Source: Mytilus edulis (taxonomy: Eukaryota > Mollusca > Bivalvia > Mytilida > Mytilidae). Taken from it: a stretch of DNA of 64,000 bases. This document shows positions 10,476 through 24,600 of this stretch, in pieces; position 1 is the first letter of the stretch, and each line of letters starts with the position of its first letter. The stretch spans positions 73,211,960 through 73,275,959 of the forward strand of contig NC_092345.1 of assembly GCF_963676685.1 (NCBI RefSeq), in the 5' to 3' direction. The notes under the pieces were generated by a model that was not told where the DNA came from, ran no database searches, and saw nothing but the letters and a program-made list of their open reading frames with translations. The position numbers were made by a program, and so were the translations under genes.

Positions 10476-13400
10476 ACTCTTTTACTTCATTTGGTTCCTG
10501 GTGGAGATATTGTCTGATTGGATTTTCCACTAGATGTTAAAACATCCAACTCTTCATCTATCCATCTTAAGACTACAACCTCTAGTGTCTATCATTATCT
10601 ATTAATTAATAGTGTGCAACAATTTTGTTGAGAAAATAATGGCAACATAATAAATTAAGAATCAATATAAAATAAGTTTATTGTTCAGACAATATCTGAT
10701 ACACAACCATAATGAGACAATCCATTATGTACAATGATGGAGCTACAACTACTTAAATCATATCATCGCTGACAGTTCTTCCCATAATTATTATTATTTA
10801 TAACTTCCCATTTATGGTTTAGTGTAACTATGTCAAATTAGTATAACTATGTCAAATGAAAATATAGTGCAAATACTAACAAATAGGTATTTATCACAGA
10901 TTTGTTGAATTTATGTCCTTAATATTATCATTATATTAATATATCTTTGAACATCTGATCCTGCTGATTTAAATGCTTGCAGATAATTGCTGTAAACTCA
11001 TGATTTTTATGTCAATACCAATTTTCTACCAACTTTACTTTCACCACACTTACAGTTTTTATATCCAATAAATGAAGTTAGACCTATATTAACATTGACA
11101 AAGGTCATTAGCCCTGGTTATTTTCAATACCTAAAGTCTACACAAACTTCCATCCTTTCTTCAAAACTAAGTATTTTAACTTGACAAAACTTCATCATTA
11201 ACACATTATTTTCACCTGACATAATAATTTTCCAAATTTCAAAGGTCAATTCTGAAGTTTTCGGTCAGATTATTATGACAATAGTGAGCTGCCAGTAGAA
11301 TTTTCAGTCGATGATAAGATTTTAATTGTTGAAAAAAATATGAAATAAAAATGTGCTAACAAAACATTTTGCTTTGATATGTCATGCACGACCATAAAGA
11401 TCTCCATGAATCAGTAATTGTACTGAAATGAGTAAACAACAAATGTTTTCAAAAGATGCTTTAAAAGGCAGTACCTCAATTAGTATTTTAAATAGGCCAA
11501 TGATCATGTGCAATTTGTATGTATTGAAAACTTAATGTTCATATATAATTTGTTTGAATAAACTTAAATACAAATTACTTAAATGGTAAGCAGGAAGCTA
11601 ATTTAAATCATTGTGAATATCCATAATTGGCTTTAACAGACCTTTAAATCAATAGATGTAAAATGTTCTAGTGTAAAGGATGTGAAATAATAAATGATAT
11701 GATGTACAAGATGATGTCTTATTTGATGATGAACGGACTACATGACAATATATGACTCACGGGTATACATTGTAAAAGGCTTTGTTAGTTAATATTTTTA
11801 ATACCAATACTATGCTGTAATTATATATATTTTCAAACAAATATATACAGCATATCCCTCTTACCAACTGTGATAAATCTCTGTTCATGGAATGTCACCA
11901 AATTACATATAGGTTCACTTGGTAAATCTGTTCTATATAACATTATTCACATACACACACATACTTTTTTGTGATAGATATGTACTTAAATCTAAATGAT
12001 ATATATTATAATTGAAGTTGCAAATATTCTTGTATTTCAAAACAGTCATAAAAATCCTATCATCTGTGACATATCTGGTAACAAGATTATAATAAGATAA
12101 CCGACCTACTAAGTTTATTTTTAGACTAGTACCTTCCATTGAAGTATCTATGAAGCAAAGCAATAATCAGTACCTATAATTTTGACAAATATCTGAAATT
12201 AATTTAATTACTTATATTCAAACTTAAGATTTGTTTCATCACCATATAATTATCATTCACACTGCACACAATATGCACTTATTTGCTATAGACTATTATG
12301 ACATAATATGTGATATAAAAACATAACAATGGTTATAAGTGAAACAATAACACCTCTATAGAATGTTTATTATACACACCTGCTTAACTTTATACTATAA
12401 ATCCTTCTACTGAAAGCCCAAAATTTATTGTTCTCTATCAGACATGTAAACAATTATAAGTAGTACTGCAACATTACATTGGACAAAAATAAGCCAACCC
12501 TGTGATTTCACATGTCAATGGTATTACATGTACTACATTATGTAGGTAAATTATTATAATAGAAACTATCCTCTTTTTCCTTAAAAATTATTACTAAATT
12601 GAATCATTAATTTAGAATCAGTGGTGATATTTTGGAAATTTGAAATAATCTTTTAAATACAATCTTTGAAATACGAATTAACAACCATTTAGAATGCTTT
12701 GGCATACAACTTAAATAGAACCCATACTAATGAAATGTAACCCCCCCCTTTTTCAACACAATAAAACATGTAACGCTGCGTAATATTTTTTTTTTTTTTT
12801 TTACAGGAAAACAATATAATTTTAAGGTTTTTCAACAGAAAATCTGATAATGTCCACCTAATGGTAAGCATGCAATTTTAGGGCATCAGTTCAAGTCCTA
12901 ATACCTTATAAACTTAAATTATACCATCATTGTTTAAAGGAAAATTATTTACTTGAAAAATTTATCATTGGTATTTTGCAGATTTGACAAACAATATTAA
13001 TTATATATCAAATACCTATTTCAATTTTTTTTTCTTTTATGACAAAATAAAACATCAAATATTTAAAACAATAATTTGTGTAAAAATTAAGTTTTAGTCA
13101 ATAATAACAAGTGTATAACAATAATTCAACAACATAAAACATTAAACAAACAAGAACCAGTTCCAGTTTAACAAACTTTGCACACAAACCCTTAGCTACA
13201 CCAGAGAAATGCATCCCCCTCCTCTTACATTGTCTTAGGATCATGCTTTAATAGAAAACTGTAAACACGAATTCCCTTAAATATTCAAGTAAACATTTTT
13301 ACACTATATATATATAATTTTTTTTGATCATGTTGTAAGTTAAATGAGATAAATAAATAAATACAAAAAAAATAATACTTAAGGCCATAATAAAAATATT

Positions 13401-14796
13401 ACAAAACTATTTTTCTTCAATAATAGAAAATATTCTATTTCTACACTTTTTTGAAAATCTAATATTTCTTTCCAAAAAAAAAGAAAGCAGATGATGAAGG
13501 AATAGAGTAATATTTTTATAATGACCTTTTTTAGCACTTTTTACTGTCACGTTTCTACTATGAAGGATACATTAAGCACCACATAGACACTTATAATTCA
13601 ACAAAAAAGTTATTATATTCTACAAATACATATCACTAGTATATGCTCTTTTACATATGATACTAGTGGATTTAATCGTATGTTTATTTCTACACAATCA
13701 AACTTCTATCATTTATTTTGCTTAAAGCTTTGCATCTTGAGTAGACATTTGTAAGATGTATGAAGAGACAGTTTTTATAAACTCAGGACTCATCCATAAT
13801 TGACAGTGTGATGTGTGATCTAAAGAAACTTAAATTCAATTTGATTGGTGAATGTATTCTTTGACAACAACATTAAGAACCATAAAATAAAATGTTGGTG
13901 GCTTAAACAAACATGTCTCCTGAACCCTCCCCCTTTTACATGGGAAAGGTTTTCATTTAAAGAATATAACCATAAAATAATTCATTTTAACATTCCTAAT
14001 AACAAGGCACCTGATACAATGCTTTAACATAATTTATGTCAAAATGTAAGCATTTTAAATTAAAAAACCATTATATTTTAGAGTTCTGACATTTTACAAT
14101 GTATGACCCCTATACAACAAATGTTTAATTCCCCAAACTTCTTCATATCTCACAAACAGTACTAATGACCTGGCTCTTATACAAGAATGGAATGTAACTA
14201 TCATGTAAATTAAATTCACACGCACAAAAGATATGCTTGACAAAATAATTGCCAATTAAAAATGTTCATCTTTTTCATCATTTTTTTTTTGTATTAATGA
14301 AAGAATATTGGGTGTAACAAGTTTCTTCTAAAGATAAATTTAGTATGATGTTACATTTTAATTAATTATGAGGTTAATTTGATGGGTAACTGAATTCATA
14401 CTTTGCACCTTTATTTCTATATTATGCTAAACACTGACAGTGCTTGAATTTGAGATCAACAATTATTTGAATAATTTTATATTGAAAATAAAATTCATTC
14501 TTGATATTTCTATATCATAAAATAATGAAGTGAAGTTTTGATTTTCTTCTAATAAATATAGTGCCAGTTTAAAATTTCTATAAATGAATTTGCAAGTAAA
14601 AATGAATATGTGCAACCCATAAATGCAAATCCTATCATTTCAAATGCAAAATGCACTAAAAACCAAATGCCAAATAGTTTCCTCTTTTTTTGTACACCAT
14701 CAAAAACCCTGATTTTTGTGCTTCATTTAAGGCTTGCTTTTATCACATTTTTAGAGGTAGTGTCCCTCCATAGTCTTAAAATCTAATATTGTTAAA
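10476..14796. other. AT-rich sequence downstream of the CNC stop codon, possible 3' UTR
   Basis: No coding segment, RNA gene or familiar dispersed repeat was recognised here. The part next to 14797 must contain the CNC 3' UTR. A minus-strand AATAAA reads at 14415-14410, but the sequence is so AT-rich that this signal alone is weak. The true 3' end cannot be placed. Confidence 0.4.
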
Positions 14797-15612
14797 CTAC
14801 TTTTCCTTTTCTTTCTTTACTTTTTTGTTAAGTTTTGCTTGTTGTTCATCTGCTGTCATATTTCTTGGTACAAGGAAAACATTGCCATCACTGGATTGCT
14901 GCAAGGAATAAAACTGGGGATCATATGGTCTTCCATTTTCATCACGTAAGGACTGAAAAATTTCTCTGTATAGGACTCCAAATTTGTCTTTCATTTCCCT
15001 TGCTTGCTTGTCAATCATGTGTCGCTCTGCTAAAAGTCGATCTCTTCTCTCACGTAGGGAAGACATATTGTCCTCAAGATCTACAATCACATCCATCTTG
15101 CGTTTCCTGCAGTTTTGGGCAGCAACTTTATTTTTGCCTCTGCGTCTGATATCTCTGATCAATTGAAGCTGCTGATCAGAAAATTTATGCATCTGCAAAA
15201 TTTCGTTGAATTCTTCCACTGGTGATTCAATAACTTGATCAAGAGTTAGTGGAATGTTCAATTCTGCAATGCGTTTTTTGTCACGACAGTGTGGTCCTTT
15301 CTGCTTAGGTTTATCGTTGTTGAATGTATATTTCTTGTACTCTTTCGGTTCCTGTCCTGGCTGTAGTGGGTAAGAATGATTATGATGAATATGCTTGGAT
15401 CTTGTCATGTCTATTTGGTAATCAGTATCATTAGATACAGATGAACAATTTGATTGGCTATCACTGTTGTTGTACCCATTGTAATTTTTGTTGTTATTAT
15501 TATTGTTATTAAAATTGGGACCTTTGTAATTTGGTGATTCACCATAATCTTGACCCCCAGTTGCTCCACCTGCACCATCAAAAGGAGACATAACTGAGTC
15601 ACTGAAGTTATC
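14797..15612 (-). CDS. NFE2L1/2-like: CNC gene last exon: CNC domain, bZIP and Neh3
   Basis: 271 codons and stop, acceptor TTTTTCAG, phase 0. It starts [13 protein letters not shown], then a Gly-rich part and a poly-Asn run. The CNC homology ([20 protein letters not shown]) leads into the basic region [17 protein letters not shown] and a leucine zipper. Next come [20 protein letters not shown] and a Neh3-type VFLVPRN, ending in a Lys-rich tail. The basic region is nearly identical to those of NRF1 and NRF2, so DNA binding is expected to be intact. Confidence 0.97.
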   Translation of the reverse strand, partial: DNFSDSVMSPFDGAGGATGGQDYGESPNYKGPNFNNNNNNNKNYNGYNNSDSQSNCSSVSNDTDYQIDMTRSKHIHHNHSYPLQPGQEPKEYKKYTFNNDKPKQKGPHCRDKKRIAELNIPLTLDQVIESPVEEFNEILQMHKFSDQQLQLIRDIRRRGKNKVAAQNCRKRKMDVIVDLEDNMSSLRERRDRLLAERHMIDKQAREMKDKFGVLYREIFQSLRDENGRPYDPQFYSLQQSSDGNVFLVPRNMTADEQQAKLNKKVKKEKEK

Positions 15613-18600
15613 CTGAAAAAGTAAATATATATAATTCAAACAATGTAATATAGCGATAGAATATATCTCAATGATAATTATAAAACATTTGTATTGGAAT
15701 TTTCACTTGATTCAAGACACAATCAACAGCCACTTAAAACTAGTCCTCTTGAATTGTAGACATTTCTTGATTCACTCTCAAACCAACCCTGTAAATTACT
15801 TCAAATGTCTGGTAGTAAATCAAAAAAAGAAAAACAAGCTAAAACCAAAATAAGGGAACAAAATATATCGCACAATAAATTCTATTCACACGAGTCTTTA
15901 CTTACTTTACCAGTACAAATATTAATAATGGATACCATTTATTTATTCTATCATGTGCCAGTGCTTTTGCAATGAATAAAGTGAATCTTAATAATTTGAT
16001 AGAGAGTCCACTGCAAGAGTTACTGGTATAATTTTATAACATCTTAATTACTAAATAAATTCATTTCTACTATTACTCAATATAAGTTCATACTATCCCA
16101 TGAACCATCCTTATCTAAATTTGAATTAAGAAATGTTAAATATTTACATGTACTGGTGATCCAGAACTACCCATAGATACTCCTGACTCACTACTCTCTT
16201 CATCAAGCATATGCATGGAACGCAAGCCATCATTTAATGCCATCTCAGTTATGTTGTAATCTGTTAAATTTTCAGTGTTAATGATGTCAGGCAGTAGTTC
16301 TTCTACTTCTTTCAAGGATTCTGTTTGATTCATGGGACTACTATCATTGAGGAAAAGAAGATCACCAGTCTCAAAATCACGCTGGTTTGTCATACCACAA
16401 TCTGGATTTGAGGGTGTGAAATTACCATTTTGCTGGCAAGTACCTAATTTGATAAAATAACAAATATGTAAAAGATATAAGCTTAAATTTAGTGCTTCAT
16501 ACAAACAATGCGTATATTTTACAATGAAAATTGCCAATACAAGAGTATAAATTAGTTTTTAATAATTTTCAATTTAAGTCGCCATCTAGTATATATATAT
16601 ATTGTTTTCAAACTAATTTGCTGAACAAACACATAAGTAATACACTGCAAATATATTTATCTCTGCTCATATTTTATTATGCAGGTTTCATCTTTAATTC
16701 TGTCATTTGATACACTTTAATTTCAATTCATCTCATAGGTAAATTTGCCAGTACTTCATGCAAATTCTCAAGATTAATAATTTTGAAGTTCTACTTTGTA
16801 TAATTTCACTATACCTGAGTTGTCAAATGCATTGTAAGATGGATTCATGGAATTATTCATAGGTGGAACGGGCATTGAAGCATTCTGCAATAACACTGAT
16901 GACTGGTTGTCTCCAGTTGTTGGCATGGTAATATTTTGTATCATGGCAGATGATTGGTTGTCTCTACCTGCTGCTGGTACTGACTGGATTAACTGCATAA
17001 GAGGTGATGACATATCTGATTGGTTGTACATGCTAGCATTATGACCCATCATAGCATGCATACTTTGAGGCATACCATTGAACATGTTTCCGGAATTATT
17101 CTGGGACAAATTCAGCATACTGACAATATCTTGCCATCGTTCCTCGAAACTTTCTCCCTGATTGTATGGATTTGTCTGTAAATTAGATAGTATCATTAGT
17201 AAATACTTAAAAAAAAAAAATGCATTTCAAAAGACAAAATTTAATAATAACTAGATGTGTCAAAGCAACACAAATAGCTGTCTCAAAAAGTTGAAAAATC
17301 TGCAATTTTCAATAATATATGTGGACACAAACATGATGGTAGTCTCACATATCAAAACTCAGCTCAAAATCTGGAGGCGTATAGAAAATTGTCCGTATAC
17401 TGTGATTTTCAACAATTTTCAAAGTTGTAAACACTTAATTTTGGCAAAAATTAGTGGAGCGGAATGAAACTTAAACTTGATCTATAATTCGTCATGGTTA
17501 GCCCATATACCAAAAATCATCCCAATATCTGAAAGCCTTTAGAAAAAAGGTCTGTATAACTGTGATTTTCAAAAATCTATCAAAGTCCAAAGCCCAAAAT
17601 TACAGCAAAAATTAGCCGAGCAGAACAAAACTTAAACTTGATCTGTAACTCATCTTGGTTAACTCACATGCCAAAAATCATCCCAGTATCTGAAAGCATT
17701 AGGAAAATAAGTATGTATAACAGTGATTTTCAACAATTTATCAAAGTCCTAAGCCCGTAATTTCAGAAAAATTAGCCGAGCAGAATGAAACTTAAACTTG
17801 ATCTGTTACTCATCATGGTTAATTCACATTCCAAAAATCAGCCTAATATCTGAAGGCGTTTAGAAAAAAAATCTGTATAATGGTTTGTTGTGGAATGATG
17901 GAATAACGAAATTTTGGAATTACGGACAAGGCTAAAACTATATGGCACCGACAACTTAGTTGCTGGGCCATAAAAAGAAACTAGAGGCTCTAAAGAGCCT
18001 GTGTCGCTCACCTTGGTCTATGTGAATATTAAACAAAGGAAGCAGATGGATTCATGAAAAAATTGTGTTTTGGTGATGTTGATGTGTTTGTTTAATGTAC
18101 ATCTTACTTTACTAAACAGTCTTGTTGCTTACAATTATCTCTATCTATAATGAACTTGGCCCAGTAGTTTTAGTGGAAAATGTTAATAAAAATTTACAAA
18201 TTTTATGAAACCTGTTAAAATTGACTATAAAGGACAACAACTCCTTAGGGGGTCAATTGACCATTTCAGTAATGTTGACTTATTTGTAAATCTTACTTTG
18301 ATGAACATTATTGCTGTTTACAGTTTATCTCTATCTATAATAATATTCAAGATAATAACCAAAAACAGCAAAATTTCCTTAAAATTACCAATTCAGGGGC
18401 AGCAACCCAACAACGGGTTGTCCGATTCATCTGAATATTTCAGGGCAGATAGATTTTGACCTGATAAACAATTTTACCCCATGTCAGATTTGCTCTAAAT
18501 GCTTTGGTTTTTGAGTTATAGGCCAAAAACTGCATTTTACCCCTATGTTCTATTTTTAGCCATGGCGGCCATCTTCCTTCGATGGCCAGGTCACTGAACA

Positions 18601-21600
18601 CATTTTTTAAACTAGATACCCCAATGATGATTGTGGCCAAGTTTGGTTTAATTTGGCCCAGTTCAGAGGAGAAGATTTTTGTAAAAGTTAACGACGACGG
18701 ACAACGACGTACGACGGACGCAAAGTGATGTGAAAAGCTCACTTGGCCCTGTGGGCCAGGTGAGCTAAAAATGGATAAAAATTGACTGTAAAGGGCAATA
18801 ACTCCTAAAGGGGTCAACTGACCATTTCGGTCATGTAGAATTTATATTTGTAAATCTTACTTTGCTGAACATTTTTACTGTTTACAGTTTATCTCTATCT
18901 ATAATAATATTCAAGATAATAACCAAAAACTAGATACCCCATTGATCATTGTGGACAAGTTTGGTTCAATTTGGCCCAGTAGTTTCAGAGGAGAAGATTT
19001 TTGTAAAAGTTAACGACGACGGACGACGGACGCAAAGTGATGGGAAAAGCTCACTTGGCCAGGTGAGCTAAAAACTGAGTTTCCTATGAAGTCTGTGTTT
19101 CACATATGTATTCTGTTCAAGGACAATAAGTTTTTTCCAATGTATTTTATAGGTGGGATAACTCACTTAGGTTAATAAAATAATGGATCTTTTCATATTT
19201 TTGAACTCATCGTAGACAAGACTGATATGATATAAGTTTTATGAAAATCTGGTAAGTATTGTACACCTGAGACTGGACAGACTGACCAACACCAGTATGT
19301 CTGTCCCATGAAATTGCCATGCAGGGGAAAAACATAAATCTTATATCAAACACAGTTTAAAATTACTTCAAGGTATTTAAATTGTGTTAAAATATGGGAG
19401 AAGTATCACCGATCTTCTGAGAAAGAGGCTCAAGTGACTCCTGTCAGATAGACATCATGTACATATAATAAATTAATTGAAAATGAGGTCATGGTTATCC
19501 AAATTGTATGTCACCTGTGAGACAAGCATGAACCCCTTGCATTGCTTTTTTAGACCAATTTAGTTCGTCAATTCAGTTTATTTAAAGTAAAGATAATCTC
19601 ATCACCACTAATCACATGAATAATGAAAATGTGGTCAAGGGCACTTGTCCCCTGCGAGATATTTACCAATTACAATGATTTATATATATATATAGATATA
19701 CTTATATCCCAAATATAATTTAACTACATCTTAATAATGAAAACATATGTTGGCAAGTCATTGAACCATATATATGAGGTAAATGCTGATTGGCATATAT
19801 GCCAGTCAGAAACTTCAGACCAAAGAGTATCTCAATACAAGACACATATACATATACCGCCTGCTGGTAGTTATTCTACCAATAAAAATTGAAGTTTAAA
19901 CAAATAATTAACACGGCATCTCTCTATTAGCATACATATTTCTTAAGTTAAACTACAATTATGACAGGCAATTAATTAGTTGACCAACAGTTGTCAATCA
20001 ACTCATACGATCAATGGCAATGAAATAGTTGACAACAATGTACCTGATTATAGTTTGTTTGTGGAATGAAATTTGTCATATTTTGCTGCTGTGGCTGCTG
20101 CTGATCTACATTCTCATGAGGTATCCTAAGGGACTGATACTGAGGCTCTACATGGGTTGGCATCATATATTCTCCTGAGGACTGCGGCATTTCATTCATC
20201 ACAGGCATAGTGTTTTCATAGGGCATATAGTTCTGAAATCAGAAGACAGTTACATTAAAATTGTTGTCAAAATAAAAATCAAGAATGTTATTTAGGTTAG
20301 CACATGCATGCTCAGGTGGCAGCAATGTCTATGTTAGTCAACAATATTTTATTTCCATTAATTGTTATATGTTTTAATATATTTTACAATTTTAGAAAGA
20401 CAATCTATTGATGCTAGAAGAATTGGTTTAGCTTTGAGGTTATCCTTAGAAAAACCAAACAATTATCTAAATCAAATACATAGTGATGGCCACCTATACT
20501 TCTGATGTTTTTTATGACTTCAGTAACATTTTACTGTTGTGTAGAAAATATTGTAGAATCCTTTGAAGAAAATGCAAGACCCATATTCTATTCTTTTTTT
20601 CCACTTCAAAGAATCTTCTTAATTAAAAACAAAAACATTGAAGACCTGTTGGTGACCTTCTGCTGTTGTCTTCTCTATGGTCGGGTTGTTGTCTTTTTGA
20701 CACATACCCCATTTCCATTCTCAATTTTATCTGTATGCAAAAGAATTCTGCCAATTTCTGGACAGAAGTTTTAAAATGTTTTTGACACAAAAACTTAACT
20801 CTGTTTTCAGATTGATCTGAAAACAATGTTTTGCTACAGGTAACCTCAAAACATGACCTTTTATCTGGGTCTACAGAGAGTTAAATATGCAGGAAAAGTT
20901 GAAACAATCAATATCTGTGTTCAAAATATTCTAATATAAAATTATAACACTTAATTAACATTCTTAATATATTAATCTGTTACCTAACTTTTAACAAATG
21001 GATCTATGTCTTGCATGTTTGAGTTTTCCTGCCAGTTTTAACTATAACTTGACAAACAGAGAGACATCTTATCCACTTTCTAACTGAGTATGTTCAAAAT
21101 ATAGTAAAAATAGGAGATATGATACATGTATAATTGCAAATGATTAGAAGTAAATCTCACAATCATAGCATAGATATATGTGATTGGTTTTATAAAATAA
21201 CAGATCAAATAGGAGAAGAGGGGCAATAGATACCAGAGGAACAGTCAAAGTCAAATCTCGAAAATAAACTGACAACACCATGGCTAAAAATGAAAAAGAC
21301 AAACAGACAAATAATAGTACACAAGAAACAACATAGAAAACTCAAGACTGAGCAACACAAACCCCACCAAAAACTGGGGGTGATCTCAGGTGCTCTTTGG
21401 AGCTTTGAGAGATATATTAACTAAATAAACATGCAGTGAAAATTATGTTTTTTTTTTAAATCTCAGTCAAACAATCATTGGTAAATGTTTAGTCATTCAA
21501 TAGACAAAATGTAATTGACCTATCACAGTATAAACATGATAAACCAGCAACTGATTGATCATGAAAATCATGATGGACATGCCCACCTTACGATCATAGA

Positions 21601-24600
21601 TAGTCAAGAAACTGATTTAATGAAAATAAGTTCAAGGACAACATAATCTACTTTAGTGGAAAGTGTTGACCTACACTACATTTGTGATTGGTTATTTAAA
21701 ACTATTGCTATCCAGAGAAAGCCATTAAATAATACATCAAAATAAGCAAACACAGTCAGAGCCTCAATTAAACAAGTCAGATTTTCAGACGACGACATAT
21801 TTCATTTCAAATTTTTTCTTTATAAAATAATTTAAATTGCTTGATATATTATAAATAATACAATAAAACTGCTTTTACATTCATAATATTGCATACATAA
21901 ATCAGTAGCAACATCAATACGTTTGTGTCCAATACACACAAAATGACTGACAACAAAGGCTTTATAAATATCAATGATTGTATGGAGCCACTCCCATTGC
22001 ATTGATTAAATACTCTTTTTATTAAACTTGTTTGGTTCTCTTTATATAGAGAGTGATATTTAATGGTTTGTATTTTCCAACAATAAACTGTTGTATTGAT
22101 ACCGTTGCACAATAACTGTAGATTGTTAATGGATACCTTTAGAATTTCTAAAGGACTTTGTAATATCACTTTTTTTTAAATTATATGAAATAGCTCCAAA
22201 AGCTGTCGACAATGAAGTCAAAGCTTTTGATCAAAGTACACATATTTGTCATTTAGGGGGCCTAATATTGCTTACTATGCTTTACAAGTTTTGCTCATAT
22301 TATGACCTAAAGTTGTTTCTATGTCATTTGGTCTATGGTGGAGAACTGTCTCATTGACAATCATACCACATCTTCTTATTTCTATCATGTCTAAATTAAA
22401 GCAATTAGTTCATTAGTTTCTTCTATAAAACAAGATGTAAAAAAAATAAAAAGTTAACTTCAATGGAACCTTTTATAATGATTAAGATGAGCTGACAAGT
22501 AACCTAGAACACCTTGCAGGACCAACTTTACAATCTTATATGTGAAAAGTCTTCTTATTTGAGAAACTACCAATAATATAATACATTTTGATCTACTTTT
22601 TGTTTCAAATTAATAATTAACTAGCCCTAAAAAAGAACAAATATAAAGCTATCTTAATATCCTAATGTTTTGTTGTGTGGATGATTTATGGTATAATTAA
22701 AGGTCTGTTGACAATTATAATGATGCAGTGTGTATTGACTCGGAACATACAGAACAAATAAAACACCTTATTGTTGCCAATTATGTATTATTATAAATAT
22801 GTAACTAAATATTTGATTGAATGCCAGTCAGATGTAATGATAGTTTTTCTGTATTAAGTTACAAATGTTCCTTATTATAGAAGGTTATTAACAAAAAATG
22901 AACATGAACAGTTACATATGATGTCTTTACATTCATTTCCATAGTACAATGTATATGTAATAAAAGGTAAAAACATCAAGAAAAAAGAAAAAACATTTTC
23001 AAGTAAAATAGACATTTCATGGCTACAAAAAAAAAAAAAAAACTTCAAACAATTCAAACAATTTTCGCAGTGTAATATCACAAGTAATTTGAATTTTAAA
23101 TCAAATTGTTGATGCTGATCAATCACTGTCACAAGCTAGATACTTATCATCTTCTTTTTTTACTATTTTTGATTGATCAGTGCTATTTCATAGCGGTCAG
23201 TTTCTGATATCGGTAACAAAACAACATGATTTCAAATATATTTATATTCTAAGCTTATTTTGTAAGATCATTGTATCCTTCCCTATTCTACACTGCCTAT
23301 AAAGTACAAATTCATTATTTACACACCATCTATTTATATTGATATACCGTCTTTGTTGAAAGAACATTTACCTGGTATTGACCATTCTGTACATTTTGCT
23401 GCTGTGGGACTTGCTGCAGTTGTTGAGAAGTCTGAGGGGGTGGGGGAATTCTATTTCTTCCACCTACAGGCACCCATTCACCTACAATCAGATAAAAACA
23501 TTGCAAAACCCTAAACCTTTCTTTGAAATTAAATCTGAAAAAAGCAATAATTATAATGGTACATGAAGTTAGTTTCTAATTTGAAATATTATGTCGTGTA
23601 CCATTCAGGTATAGGGGAGGATTGAGATCTTACAATGCTGCATTGTTTGGGCATGTCTCAAGTTAGGAGCCTCTGGTCTTTTTAAGTCTTGTATGATTTT
23701 TAATACAGTTCATTCATATGTTTTGGGGTTAAGTATGACTTCTATTTTCACTGAACTAGTGCATATTTTTGTTTAGGGGCCAGCTGTAGCACACCTTGGG
23801 GTGCTGAATTTTTATTTCTGTGTTAGACCCAATGGTGGCCTTGGCTGTTTTCTGCTCTTTAGTTAGGTTGTTGTATCTTTGACACATTATCCATTTCCAT
23901 CTCAATTTTATGTCCAATAATTTAGAAACATTACAGACTTCCTAACAACTCCTCCTTATTACTATATTCTGGGTCAAATGATTTCAAACATAGAAATTGA
24001 TTTTCTTTTTTCAATTAACTAAACATAAATCCTAGTATGGTGTGCGCCAGATAATTACCTGATCAATTTTTACAAGGTAACTGTTTTATATTAAATATTC
24101 TATTTACTTGACAAGATCTTATCAATCTTAATTGTTTAGCAACAAATTATAATTAAAATCATACATTATAAGTTTTTTCTTACAGCTCAAACAACTTTAT
24201 TTTAGAATTTTCAACTATGATCAACAAGCTTGTGTATTGTATAGCATATATATACATTAGCGATAGTTTTCTACCTATGGCATTTCAGCAGCAAGGTATA
24301 TAATTATAAGGTCTTATTCCAAGATGTAATATGTTTCCATGTGATGCATAAACATATGAGCAAGTGAAATCAATAGAAAACAGTTTCAGTCAAGCTTTTC
24401 TTATTGAAATTTACACCCCAAATAATCTTAAATTAGATTTTGGTAAAAGTTGACAAACCCATCCGAATTCTAAGTTTAAACCATACATGTAGTAATGACA
24501 GTTATGTCTAGGAAACAGACTTACTCTGAGTGAAACTTATTATTCAAGACATTCACCATCTTATTATAACAAATTTATAAGATGCTGAAAGATGTATTCT

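Noticed and set aside
14835..15166. Plus-strand ORFs over the CNC last exon
   Set aside because: They are antisense shadows of the bZIP coding sequence.
18440..18817. 125-codon minus-strand ORF
   Set aside because: It is contained in a dispersed repeat that has a second partial copy immediately downstream.
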